Shown here piece after piece: positions 43,132 to 54,960 of a DNA stretch of 64,000 nt. Both the position numbers and the translations under genes were made by a program. This DNA is from Homalodisca vitripennis. Lineage: Eukaryota; Arthropoda; Insecta; Hemiptera; Cicadellidae. The notes under the pieces were generated by a model. It did not search any database. It was not told where the DNA came from and saw only the letters and a list, made by a program, of their open reading frames with translations. The stretch spans positions 1 through 64,000 of the forward strand of contig NW_025778970.1 of NCBI RefSeq assembly GCF_021130785.1, written 5' to 3'. How positions within the stretch are numbered: the stretch's first letter is position 1; each line of letters opens with the position of its first letter.

Positions 43132-46100
43132 TTATATATCAAAGTTTCCAACTTTGTTTAACTCTTCTAAAATATTAGATTTCGCTTCATAGCCATACGG
43201 TACTGTATCGATCTTATTTTCTAGGATAATTCTCTTATCATCTTTAGCGCTCACTGCTAACTTGTTTATGGTAACTGTGTACAACTCATGTTTATAACTT
43301 CTAATGCAAGTCATCTCTCTAAATTCTTCTTTACCTTCGAACAAACATCTCTTCAAGTTTTCGATATTTATTGTTTTATTTACAACGCTTCTCTTAATTC
43401 CTTTGCATCTTACTGGATTTTTGTCTAGATATTTGTACGAGTACATTTTCGATCTCAAACCACAAAATTCTTCTAAAACTTCGCTATTTAACTCATCTTT
43501 GAATTTCCCTATTACCTTCTTATTTTTAGTAGTGAAACATTCGTGATCTTTTGGATAATCACTTGTATCAAAGTCATCTATATTTTCTTTAATAATTTTA
43601 AAAGGATCTCGTTTCAATTCTAGGAAATAACTGTCTGTATCCATGTAACACAGATTCAAATCTGGGTCAAACTTCTTTAATTTATCGTAATAAAACTCAT
43701 ACATTAACAATTTTGATAGGTCAAGAACTGAAAATCCTATGTAGATTGGCTTGTTAAATTTAACCTTTTGTTTGTACATGTGACTCGCTATACAGTTGTC
43801 GTCAAAGATATTAAAGCATTTGAAGTTTGTTTTCTTAGCTTGTTTCATTGAAAACTCTTCATTTCCTAGTTTGATATCACATCTATTTCGCACATTTTCC
43901 ATAGATTTTCCAAAAACAGAGTTGTTCATGAGCTTGTAAAAATCTTTCTCAAAGTCACTTGTAGCTTTGGTTCTCATGTTTGTGTAAAAATCAATGTACT
44001 TTTTCATAAAAGGCTTCTGATCGAATGCAATAACCCTATTCACATATTTCAACACCATCCCTTGTTCGAGGTAAAATTTCAAATTTCTTGAATGAACAAC
44101 GTATTCAGTTTTATCCAGTAAAGTTGTGCAAAGTTTGTTTTTATAATGTTCGGGAGCAAGAGGTAAATCCTTGTGATGTTCATGTAAATTTGTTGGATAT
44201 CCTAGATCAACTTCGAGAATATAGCCATAATCTTCGTCGCCAGTGAGTTCCAAAATTGTTTCTTGCCACTCTTCTTTTGTATATGTTTTAGGATTCATCC
44301 ACTTGATATCACTAAACGGCAGTTTTTGCATAAGACCATAACCATAAAGGTTGTTTGCGTCGACATAAAGTAAATAGTTTTCCGGCTTTGTCTTATCGAA
44401 ATCTTTCAAATATTTGTTATTTGCTTTAACATATCGTTTAATACATTGAGAAATGCCTCCACGAATGCTTTTTTCAATCATTAAATACATATCGTAATCG
44501 TGTATGAGTTGAAGCTCGATTTTCGTTAATTTTAACATAGCATCCCAAGCAAGACTTGGAGCAGTTAGATAATGTGCTGGATCAAGTTTGTAACAATTTA
44601 GACAAATGTTTCTGAAGTTTTCGAATATATCAGCGAGCAATAGTACATCTTGGATATTGTACAAATCAGAGTAATTTCCAAGATTTTTATCTTTTAATTT
44701 GTTCCAAACGCTCAAGTAGTGTTGAAAATCTTTCTCAGATATGCTCTCATCTGTCAAAAGTGAATAGAAATCTTCATTTTTCAGCTCTTCTGTGTAATCA
44801 AGTTTTTCAATACTATCGATAAATTCGTAAGGAAATATGCCTTTTCCAGATAGAATTTTAAAGATTTCTTCTTCGTCAATTGGTTGTCTTTCTAGAATTG
44901 CGTTCAATATTCGTCCATCTTGTATAAAATGATTTGTATGTTTGAAGTCTTCTTTCTTGAGGTTTTTAGCTAACTTTCCAATAGATGACGCCATGAATCT
45001 AAATGTGTCTACGAAAGAAAACTTGATAAATTTTCTAGGTTTATCATTATCAAACTCATAGCCATATCCAGAATTTACAGAATAATTTATATATTTTTCA
45101 TCTGTATTTGCGATCAAATCAACATTTCCATATTGTTTAGCCATCTCTTTTATGTACAAATGAGTATCGTAATTTGACATATTATGACAGAAAACTGGGA
45201 TGTTCTGGGGAAATTTCAAATTCAGATTACAATATGAATGAGCTGCGCCTCGAAATTTACCTGGTAAATGACAATGATCTCTTACTTTTAATCTTTTTTC
45301 ACCATCAAAAACCTTCTGTTTCACAGATATGACAAACGTTTGAATTTTGATACAAAATTTCTTCTTCTTCAGTTAGTTTCATATGCTTCATGTTCCTTGA
45401 ATTATATTTTTTAGCTATGTATTTCGATAATTTATTGAGCTCTTCAAACAATTTTGTAGGAACATTTGGCAAATCTTCTTCATTTTTGGCTCGATAACAT
45501 ATCGGTTTATACATGCGATTGGTCACATTCGACACTAAATATAGAGTATAACCATAAGGAATGTGCTTCTGAATCTTGGTTGTAGTCGATCTTTGTGGAT
45601 TGTTCTTGCATGTTAGAATTTTTTCTAATATGCTCTCAAAATCCATATAAATAACGTACGGATGGCTAAACTTCTTTTGATAATTAGTAAATTTAGTTGT
45701 TTGACCTGAAAACGGCATAATTGGCTTACAAACTTCATGTTGCTTGCAAATTTCTAAATGATCTGTTAAATCTCCAGATTTGTAGAAATGGCTTAAACAT
45801 CTTCTACATAGAAAATTTTTATGTCCATGTTTGGATGTTTGAGAACTCACTAACCTACTTAAATCGGTTATCAAAACAAAATGAGATTTGTCTTCTTGTT
45901 TTACATACAGTAGATCAATATTTAATTCTGCATCATATTTTTCAGAAATTTGTAACGGAACAACCTTAATACTTTCATCAAAACTGTAGACATTGATAGA
46001 CATTTTTGGATATTTGTACTTGGAATTGTAACTTCGTTTCTCAAATAACTGTATATCTTTCAAAGACATTGGATACTCAAAGCCCGAAAATATCTCGTCA

Positions 46101-47023
46101 TTTACAAATTTTTCATATTGTTTTGATCTTTCGCAGTCTCTTTCGGGTTTTTCAATAGCGCATCGGATAGAATAAATAAAGCAATAGTCATCTTTATTTT
46201 TTATATTTATACAAGCTTTCTTATCTTTGATTTTCTTTGGTAAATCGATATATGATCCGGCATTCATCATTTCGTGTTTGTTAAGGCTCAAAACTAGTTG
46301 TATGCAGCTTTTAAATGTCCATCCAGAACCTCTATTTAGATGATTTGTCTGTTCTCGATGTGTTAATTTATTAAATTGCTTAGTAATAAAGTCGTTTACG
46401 TCAAAGATTTCATCTGCTTTTATAGTAAAGTACATTGGGCAAGTTTTTGGTTCACCGTTCACTAAAGTTCTTTCGTATTCACATTCCAAAGAGAGATATC
46501 CTTTCATATTTTTAACATTTTCTTGAAATTTCTCGATTAAACTTTTAATTTCTGGCCGCATAATTGAAAGATATTTGTAAATTGACATGAAATTGTCGTT
46601 CAAGTTTGTTAAAATGTATTGCTTGAAAAGACCGTGTATTGAGGATAAAACTTCTACATCAATGATATTTTTAGGTTTTTCGTTAAGAGTTTCACCTATT
46701 TGCTCGATGATTTCTGACTTGGTTTTATCGTTTGTTTCAATGGAAAGTTTTTCAGCGATTGAATGAATTTTTTCGTTATTAAATAGATTTAAGTCTTTCT
46801 TTTCAACTTTGAAATTTCTCTTTAATTCCCTTAATTTCTCAATATTAAACATCTTTTCGTGATCGATAGATTGGTTTTCTTTAGCCCATTGTCTTAAATA
46901 ATTTAGCTCCTTTTCATAAATTTCTTTATTTTTGGCATGTATTTTGGAGTCATAATGTCGATCATAGTTTTTTCTTAAAATTTCTTTTTTGCAGAACGGA
47001 CATGATATTTTATCGCGCTCCAT
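43132..47023 (-). pseudogene. polB: Protein-primed-type DNA polymerase B, split by one frameshift
   Basis: N-terminal frame (45305-47023, 572 aa): C2H2-like finger CPFCKKEILRKNYDRHYDSK, a middle region with DDYCFIYSIRCAI and HFVLITDLSRL that looks like a papain/OTU-type Cys and His pair, a CRRC-type finger, and exonuclease motif I (YVIYMDFESIL). C-terminal frame (43132-45324): RDHCHLPGKFRGAAHSYCN (HNH/endonuclease-VII-like), Exo II CHNMSNYD, Exo III YNIQDVLLLAD, palm motif A LLYVDANNLYG, motif B KLMNNSVFGKSMEN and motif C CYMDTDSYFL. Frames overlap by 20 nt; a one-base change in the HNH block after CHICE separates them. It replicates the element by protein priming. Confidence 0.95.
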
Positions 47024-47038
47024 TTATATTTAAAAAAT
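47020..47038 (-). promoter_or_regulatory. TAAATGG start element (polB)
   Basis: The coding strand reads ATTTTTTAAATATAAATGG immediately at the polymerase start codon. Confidence 0.55.
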
Positions 47039-47252
47039 TTGAGTGTGTCAAGTTTCACTATTTAGTAAAATATCTTTTTATTAAGGAAAAGTTATCAACT
47101 TTTAAGCTTAAAGTTGGCAAAAATTTGAGATAATTCAGTAGATTTTCAGGATTTTTCAAAAAAACTCTAATACTAGTGTGTAGGGACCTTAAAAAACCTT
47201 GATTTTAACCCTAAAACTGTGATTTTGACTCCACATTGATTGATTTGACTAG
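47039..47252. other. Non-coding right end of the Polinton
   Basis: No gene was seen between polB and the right terminal repeat. AT-rich, with short runs of T and A. Confidence 0.6.
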
Positions 47253-47405
47253 ACAGCTTAAGAAAGTTGAAGCAAACAGCTATAGATTCGGTTATTTTTC
47301 ATTCACATTTACAGATTTGTTTATTGTCTTTTAAACAGTATTTTCCCCTTGATTTACTGTTGGCTCCGAAAGTGCGCTAGAATCGGCATATTCATATCTA
47401 CTTAT
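47253..47405 (-). repeat. Right terminal inverted repeat of the Polinton
   Basis: The reverse complement matches 30267-30408: AAGTAGATATG, then an extra AATATGCC, then ATTCTAGCGCACTTTCGGAG, and on to ACCGAATCTATAGCTGTTTG and CTTTCTTAAGCTGT. Small mismatches show some age or ongoing divergence. Confidence 0.93.
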
Positions 47406-47416
47406 ATATATATATA

Positions 47417-50400
47417 TCTTTATATATATATATTTCTTGTGTGCGTGTGTATGTTAATGAACTCCTCCTAAACGGGTGGACCGATTTTAATGAAACTTTT
47501 TGTGTGTCTTCAGTTGGATCCGAGAATGGTTTAGATTCATAATTCGGTCCAATTTTAATAGTTTATTTAATTAATTTTTTAATAATAAATTGTTGTTGAT
47601 GGTGGAGTGTTTTACATTGGATCCGCCAGACTGCGCCACGAACGACACGTAATACAAAGTGAACTGACACTTAACAGCTGTGAATATTTTCAGCTGAAGT
47701 TCATCAAAGAGGCAGAAACATTGGTTCACAATAAAAATTTAGAAAGTTCATAATTTTTTAATTTGTAAAGTGCTTGATCAGTAGTGTAATGCAGATTGCA
47801 AAGATGAAGTTTCACCAATTGTTCTACGTAAACATTATAATATTACAACACAGCCATAATGTTTTTTCTATTTTAATTCCAGGTTTTCCCGACATTTTGT
47901 GCTGCTATCAAATTTGTGTGTTGTTTTGTAACATTCTGTAATTATTGTGTGAGTGGTAATTGTTATAATACATTAATAGAGATTGAAGATGTTTAAAGTG
48001 TATAAAAAACTATAGTTATTTATTAAAGTTATTGAACTCATTTTGCACATTTATTGAAGTGAATACCTGTAGTATATTGGTCGCATACCTCAAATAACCT
48101 AAGTAGCATACAAATCAAAAGGTTGTGTTTCTATGTGTGAATATTGTTAACAGTTTAGATAATCAAGTTTTAAACTAATTGGATTTAAAATAATTTTTTG
48201 TAATTTACATTTTTTAATCTGCAGTCAGAATGGTCACATAAGTTCAAATTAAGTAGCATACAAATCACATGTGTGAATAACTACTTATTGTTAATAGTGT
48301 AGGAATTGGTTTTAAATTAAATTCTGTTGGCCAGTTCCGACATTATACTGTAATTTTAAATTACTAATTTTATAACAAGTATATTTTTTAAATTTACAAC
48401 TTAATTTATCGTAATGCTATTGAATGTACAATATTTTTTGTTAATCCTTCAGGAGTGTACATAAACAAATTAGATGGTTTTCCGATAAGGCTGAAGTATA
48501 ATAAGTGGCCTACATCACAATCGAATTATTGATATTTCTGAATAGCCTATCCAAACTCCTATCCGAATTGGATTATAGTTATTTAAAGGCTGAAGTATAA
48601 TAAGCAGCCACCATCACAATCGAATTATTGATATTTCTGAATAGCCTATCCAAACTACTGAATTTCATTATAGTTATTTATTCGGTCAAATTTAATTAAA
48701 TTTTTAATTATAAATTGTTGTTGATGTTGGAGTGTTTTATATTGGATCCGACAGACTGCGCTACAACACGTAATACATAGTGAACTGATACTTAACAGCT
48801 GTGAATATTTTCAGCTGAAGTTCACCAAAGAGGCAGAAACATTTGTTTACATTTAGATTACGTTATTATAAAGTGCTTGATCAGTAGTCTAATGCAGATT
48901 GCAAAGTTAAATTTTCACCAATTGTTCTATGTAAACATTATAATATTACAACACAGCCATACGTTTAATCAATTATAGTCTTGAAAGCATAGAGTAAGCA
49001 TAAACATATAAAAATAACACCACTTCTTATTTCAATATATTCTGTACTCACTTTGGAGGATAGAGATTATCCAGATATAAAATTGAAAGTTTTAGCTATA
49101 AAATGAAATTCTTAGTAAATTATGAAGTGTTGATCTTGGAAGAATGCGCTACAATCGCAGTTTCAAATGTTTTTCTATTTTAATTCCAGGTTTTCCCGAC
49201 AGTTTGAGCTGCTATCAATGTGTGTGTGTTGTTTTGTAAGGTTCATGTTTCAAAAGTAAATACGGCAAATAACATTAAAATATAATAGAATGAAGTTATA
49301 AAAAGTGTACTACGTGGCCGCGTTATAAGTTTATAAAGGCCAGCCAACAGGCAAAAAGAAGAAAATAAAAAATAAAACATTGTGTAATTATTGTGTGAGT
49401 GCTAAAATTGTAATAGTACATTAATAGAGATTATTGGTCGCATTACCTCAAATAACCTAAATAGCATACAAATCAAATGTTTCTATGTGTGAATAACTAT
49501 TGTTAACATTTTAGATAATCAAGTTTTAAACTAATGGATTTAAAATAATTTGTTGTAATTTACATTTTTAATCTGCAGTCAAAATTGGTCAGATAAGTTC
49601 AAATTAAGTAGCATACAAAACACATGTGTGAATAACTATTGTTAATAGTGTAGGAATTGGTTTTAAATTAAATTCTGTTGGCCAGTTATGATACTATACT
49701 GTAATTTTAAATAACTATAATGAAATTCGGTAGTTTAGATAGGCTAATCAGGAATATCAATAGAGGTTATCCAGATATAAAATTGGAAGTTTTAGTAAAA
49801 TACACTTTTAACTGAAATTCGTAAATATTAAGTGTGCAGTGATTGATCAGTTAATTTTTGGTTTATAAATAAATTGTTTTTTATCTTGGTATGTTTTTAA
49901 ATTGGATCCAGCAGAATGCGCTACGATCGCAGTTTCAAATGTTTTTCTATTTTAATTCCAGGTTTTTCCCGACAGTTTATGCTGCTATCAAATTTGTGTG
50001 TTGTTTTGTATCATCGTGTAATTATTGTGTGAGTGCTAATTGTAATATTAAATTAATAGAGAATCACATGTGTCAATAACTATTGTTAATTATGTAGGAA
50101 TTGGTTTTAAATTAAATTCTACTGGCCAGTTCTGATACTATACTGTAATTTTAAATATCTATAATGAAATTCAGTAGTTTAGATAGGCTAATAATTCGAT
50201 TGAGATGGTGGCTGCTTATTATACTTCAGCCTTTAAATAACTATAATTTGGATCGTCATTTTAGTAGTTTAGATAGGCTATTCAGATATAACAATAATTT
50301 GATTGTGATGGTGGCCACTTATTGTACTTCAGACCTATAGGGAATACTTATTTAGTATATTAGATATATATATACTTCAGCCTTTAAATAACTATAATCT

Positions 50401-51899
50401 AATTCGGATCGTCATTTTAGTAGTTTAGATAGGCTATTCAGAAATATCAATAATTCGATTGAGATGGTGGCCGCTTATTATACTTCAGCCTTTAAATAAC
50501 TATAATCTAATTTGGATCGTCATTTTAGTACTTTAGATAGATTAATCAGAAATATCAATAATTCGATTGTGATGGTGGCCACTTATTGTACTTCAGACCT
50601 ATAGGGAATACTTCTTTAGTATTTTAGATACCGTAGTCTATGTTGTTTATACATTTTTATCTAGAAGTTACTTAATTAAAATTACATATTCAATAAGTTA
50701 CTCATATTCATTGTGTACTATTATACAGAATTTTATTTTTACAGAAAAATGCCACGTCTTCCTGGAAGAGAACGAATAGTTATTCAATCATGTGATTTAT
50801 ATGCTACTTAATTTGAACTTATGTGACCAAACTGTTAACAATAGTTATTCACACATAGAAACACAACCTTTTGATTTGTATGCTACTTAGGTTATGCGAC
50901 CAATATACCCACTTCGTTCAATAAATTTTCAAAATGAGTTCAATAACTTCAATGAATGACTATAGTTTTTTATGTACTTCAAACATCATCAATCTCTATT
51001 AATGTAATATTACAATTAGCACTCACACAATAATTACACAATGTTACAAAACAACACACATATTTGATAGCAGCACAAACTGTCTGGAAAACCTGGAATT
51101 AAAATAGAAAACATTTGAAACTGTGATCGTAGCGCATTCTGCTGGATACAATGTAAAACATTCCAAGATGGTCCACCCATTTAGGAGGAGTTCAGCTCCA
51201 TACACATGCACACAAGAAATATAAAGATAATGAAATTCGGTAGTTTAGATAGGCTAATTAGAAATATCAATAATTTGATTGCGATGTTGACCGCTTATTA
51301 TAATTCAGCCTTTAAATAAGTATAATCTAATTCAGTTCGTCATTTTAGTAGTTTAGATAGGTTATTTAAAAATATCTATAATTCGATTATGATGGTGGCC
51401 GCTTATTATACTTCAGCCTTTACATGACTATAATCTAATTCGGATAGTACTTATATAGGCTATTCAGAAATATCAATAATTCGATTGTGATGGAGGTCAC
51501 TTATTATACTTCAGCCCTATCGGAAAATCATCTAATTTGTTTGTGTATACTCCTGAAGGATTAACAAAAAATATTGTACATTCAATGGCATTACGATAAA
51601 TTAAGTTGTAAATTGAAAAAATATACCTGTTATAAAATAGTTTTTTGCAACTTTTTTACCTTCAGATTAAGTAAGTTTTCATTTAAAACATCCTCTACAT
51701 TTCACATCACTCATGTTATACTCACACACTATCGGTTGGTCGAAGTGTGATTAAATGTACATGTGATGAAGTTAGATATTGTAATAACTTTTTAATAGAC
51801 ATTTTTATCAAAACAGCCCAGATTGTTACAGATTAATCAAAGTTTAAAATTTTCGAATTAAAGACGTGTGTACAGGACAACGTCTGTCGGGTTTGCTAG
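47417..51899 (+). mobile_element. Non-autonomous Helitron-like element
   Basis: The 5' end fits A|TC (TC at 47417 after A), followed by TATATATA and then CTCCTCCTAAACGGGTGGAC, typical of insect Helitron 5' ends. The 3' end is CTAG|T, with CTAG at 51896-51899, preceded by GACAACGTCTGTCGGG, which can form a small GACA/TGTC hairpin. No Rep/helicase frame is present in about 4.5 kb. The interior is full of direct and inverted sub-repeats, including an inverted copy of the 5' end at about 51165-51225. The right end lies in a TA run. The assignment rests on end motifs. Confidence 0.6.
48480..50610. repeat. Multiple inverted and direct sub-repeats in the Helitron-like element
   Basis: A unit containing AAGGCTGAAGTATAATAAG, CACAATCGAATTATTGATAT and TCTGAATAGCCTATCC occurs at about 48490 and 48590. 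In reverse orientation it occurs several times between 50175 and 50600 and again at 51235-51530. Another unit (GGTTTTCCCGAC..., GTGTGTTGTTTTGTA) is at 47880, 49190, 49960 and, inverted, at 51040-51090. The block looks built by repeated fold-back and capture. Confidence 0.85.
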
Positions 51900-52355
51900 T
51901 ATATATATATATATATACTAGCATATCAATATTACAATGATATATCAGTATTATAGCAATTAATAATCAGCAATTGATAATCAGTATTATCAAAGCATAT
52001 CAATATTACAATGATCCATATATATATCAAAGAAAACTAAACACGTTTCTTCAACTAGAAATGCTTAATATTTCGTAACTTTTCAGTAACATTATCAAAA
52101 GCTTGTATAACATAAAATATAAACAAATATAAGAAAGAAGGTTTTAAAAACATTGCAAGCAACGAAAACGTATGGTGTTGAAACAAGTAAATTAAACAAG
52201 TAACCTTTCCTAAACACAGAGGTAGATAAAATTTTTGAATCATAAATTTAAATTAACTTTGTCTCAAATTTAATCCAACTGGTGATTTTTATTGAAGATC
52301 CATTACGTTTGCTTGTTCATATCTTCTTAGTTATAATTTTGTGTATTCATTATTG
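51900..52355. other. Intergenic, no gene recognised
   Basis: A short TA run at 51900-51917 is followed by a small region with three copies of CAATATTACAATGAT/ATCAGTATTA-like words (51925-52020). No gene was supported. Confidence 0.5.
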
Positions 52356-52860
52356 TCATAATTTTGAAACTTCTTGATGCCAATTAGAGGTTTGGTTGTG
52401 TTGGACAGCGTGTGCAGATACGGGTCTAAGTACATTTTGATGTCGAACATCGGCACGATGATTGTTCATCCTCCGCCTAAGTGACGTAGATGTTTCTCCA
52501 ATATAGTCTTTAGGGCAATGTTGACAGGATAATTTATAGACTAAATTTTCACTGTTACATGTAATGTCTTCTGCAATAGAATATTTTTTCTGCGTAAACG
52601 CAACTTTTGTTACAGTTTGTGGATTGCATCATATTGCATTTTCCACAGCGTGGTTTATTGCATGGATGGCATTTGTGTTTGAAATTTTGACTGTTGTCTT
52701 TATCTTTAATACATTTTTGGATGAACTAATAGATTTTTCAAATTTGGTGGTCTTTTGAAAATAATTCTAGGAGGTATATTAAAAAATATCCTTTGTTTCT
52801 GGAGATTGTTCCAATATTTTGTAGGCGGTCTTCATAATTTTCATTTACTCTATGCAATCC
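52356..52860 (-). pseudogene. Penelope-like element, 3' fragment with GIY-YIG endonuclease
   Basis: A frame ending at 52356 reads LVYKLSCQHCPKDYIGETST, then LRRRMNNHRADVR. This is the VYKLxC...YIGxTxxxLxxRxxxH signature of the Penelope GIY-YIG domain. Upstream, in shifted frames, CHPCNKPRCGKCNMM matches the Cys-rich linker before the endonuclease, and PPRIIFKRPPNLKNLLVH matches the end of the RT region. At least two frameshifts or stops are present. The rest of the reverse transcriptase is missing, so this is a 5'-truncated dead copy. Confidence 0.85.
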
Positions 52861-52879
52861 AGGATGGTAATGAGTAATG

Positions 52880-52982
52880 GTAAAAATATATATATATATA
52901 TATATGGGTGTATATATATTTATATTATATATATATATATATATATATATTTATTTATTTATTTATTTATATATATATATAA
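52880..52982. repeat. TA/TTTA microsatellite
   Basis: Interrupted TA runs with a TTTA/ATTT section. The open frame of Tyr/Ile repeats over it is an artefact. Confidence 0.9.
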
Positions 52983-53059
52983 TTATTTATATCACTATGA
53001 CCTGCACACTAGTACAAACGTGACAATATTGATCGTTTTATTCCGCTAAACACATTTAT

Positions 53060-54960
53060 GAACGGAAAATATAGGTGACAATAATTCATAAACAAAAATT
53101 CTATAAAACAGAGGCACGGTTTAGAAGCGGTTTTAAACAATCACTCTCATTTACTGCTTTTTAATTGTGTCTCTGCCTTTGAGGATTGCGTGTTTGCATT
53201 ACGCTTCGGAGAATAAACTTCGAAAAACGAAGCTTTGTTGGACCTGACACTATACAAAATATCTATGTATTTTTTATAGGTTATACGATTTTATCAATGT
53301 AACAGGTTAATATTATGACCAATCATTGTTTTGGACATTCATAAAAAAGCTCGTATGAAACAAAATATTTACTGAAAAATTAAATCTTTTAAATGGCCGT
53401 GAAAAGCAAGAAACTTATGGCACCAAATAAATATATATTATCTCTGAAAACAAAGTTAAATTCAATAAACGTATCTTTATACTTGAAACCAACATTTAAC
53501 ACGTCCTCCAACTTATGAAGTCGTGGTAGTCGTGTGAGGTGGTCTACTCCTCGACACAGACTTCGCCGTTGTTGCAGAAGCATCATCTACCACCGCATCT
53601 AAGCGCCCGGCTTCGTGTCCTGACGAGTCTGATTTAGTTAAAAGAAGATAGCAGAAGTACTAGCGGAGAAGGTCACCGAGACCTGATCCTAGGTCGTTAG
53701 AAGGAAGTCCAAGAAGAAACCCCATCCCAGCAATCTGAAGATCAAGCTGTCAAAAGGGAGAAAAAGAAACCTTCGGACGCCCTTTTACTCAGACGAGAAC
53801 CGGAATTTAAGAGCCTCGGGAAAACTCGTGCCACTTATCTTTACGTCGAGCTCGGGTAAGCATTCGGGAGTAAGTCCTCTTTCATAGGCACTTTTCATAG
53901 CTGGGTCTAGTTGCTGAGAGTCGTATAAACAAGAGCTCAGAAGCTTAGGTCTCAAAATAATTTATAACAGTTCTTCAATTTAAAATGCAGAGCAAAATGC
54001 CGCATCGGTTTGCTTCTGAGCGAGGCTTTGACATCTTGCTTCTAAGTGAGCAATATCACAACCATAGCTCCCTCCAGTAGTTCTCGGATCCTTTTGCAGC
54101 ACTTGGCATTAAATCCATTTAAATATTACGATGCAAATATTAGGAGAAAATTCTCGATCACAGAACATTACGATTGCAGTCGTACCTCTAACTTGTTAAT
54201 AAAATACCACGTCGGGACTCCATATCCTTAAAAAGGGCGGCCTTACCACCTTCTATCGTCCAGGGTAAAGAGATATGATCCCGGACATCTCATTCTCATC
54301 TGATCGGCTGAGCATAGGGCGGCCTGACGTAAACTCCATGGAGCCATAAATGGGAGTAAGGTCAAGTGTTGGAAACTACTACTGTGTCAGGATATTGCTA
54401 ATGTCTTCTATGGGATGGAATACAAACTTTTTACCCAGAAGCTACGGACCCGCTCTTCATTTGCGGTCATGGAATGGATAAATTGGTGCCTTCCCAACTT
54501 ATCGGGAAGAGAAATTTTATCTCCGTAACAGAAAAGCGCCCGTACCTATAGCATTAAGCCCTCTAAGGTCATTAAGCTCGTCACGGAGGGAAATACAAGA
54601 CTTCTCCTGGATCATTTCAATGCATGTTAAGCAGATGGTATCTTTCACTCTGCATGGCAGTAGACACGGCGTAAAAGTTGATGGAGAAGCTTATTTGTGT
54701 TATACTGACCGAGGTGGTCGTCTCTACGGGTGACTGCGATCATCTCAGCTCCTTCATAATTATGGGGAAAATTTTAAACTAATTTGGATCAGTTTCGTAC
54801 GTAAATATGTCGGTAAGTGTCAATGTATACTGTTTAGAACTCCATAAACTAACAGTATTGGATACCATACTGTTAGTATAATATGCCAAACATTCCTTTA
54901 TTTAAAATAGTCGTACCTAAACATATAACATTACTAATTTTATTTTAGAACTGTGACTAT
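53060..54960. other. Unassigned block with a GC-richer section
   Basis: About 53500-54760 is clearly richer in G and C than its surroundings and has many short, broken frames on both strands. It may be a decayed retroelement, but no RT, Gag or other motif could be read. A piece at 54090-54215 is a partial copy of the repeat at 24280-24420. Confidence 0.4.
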
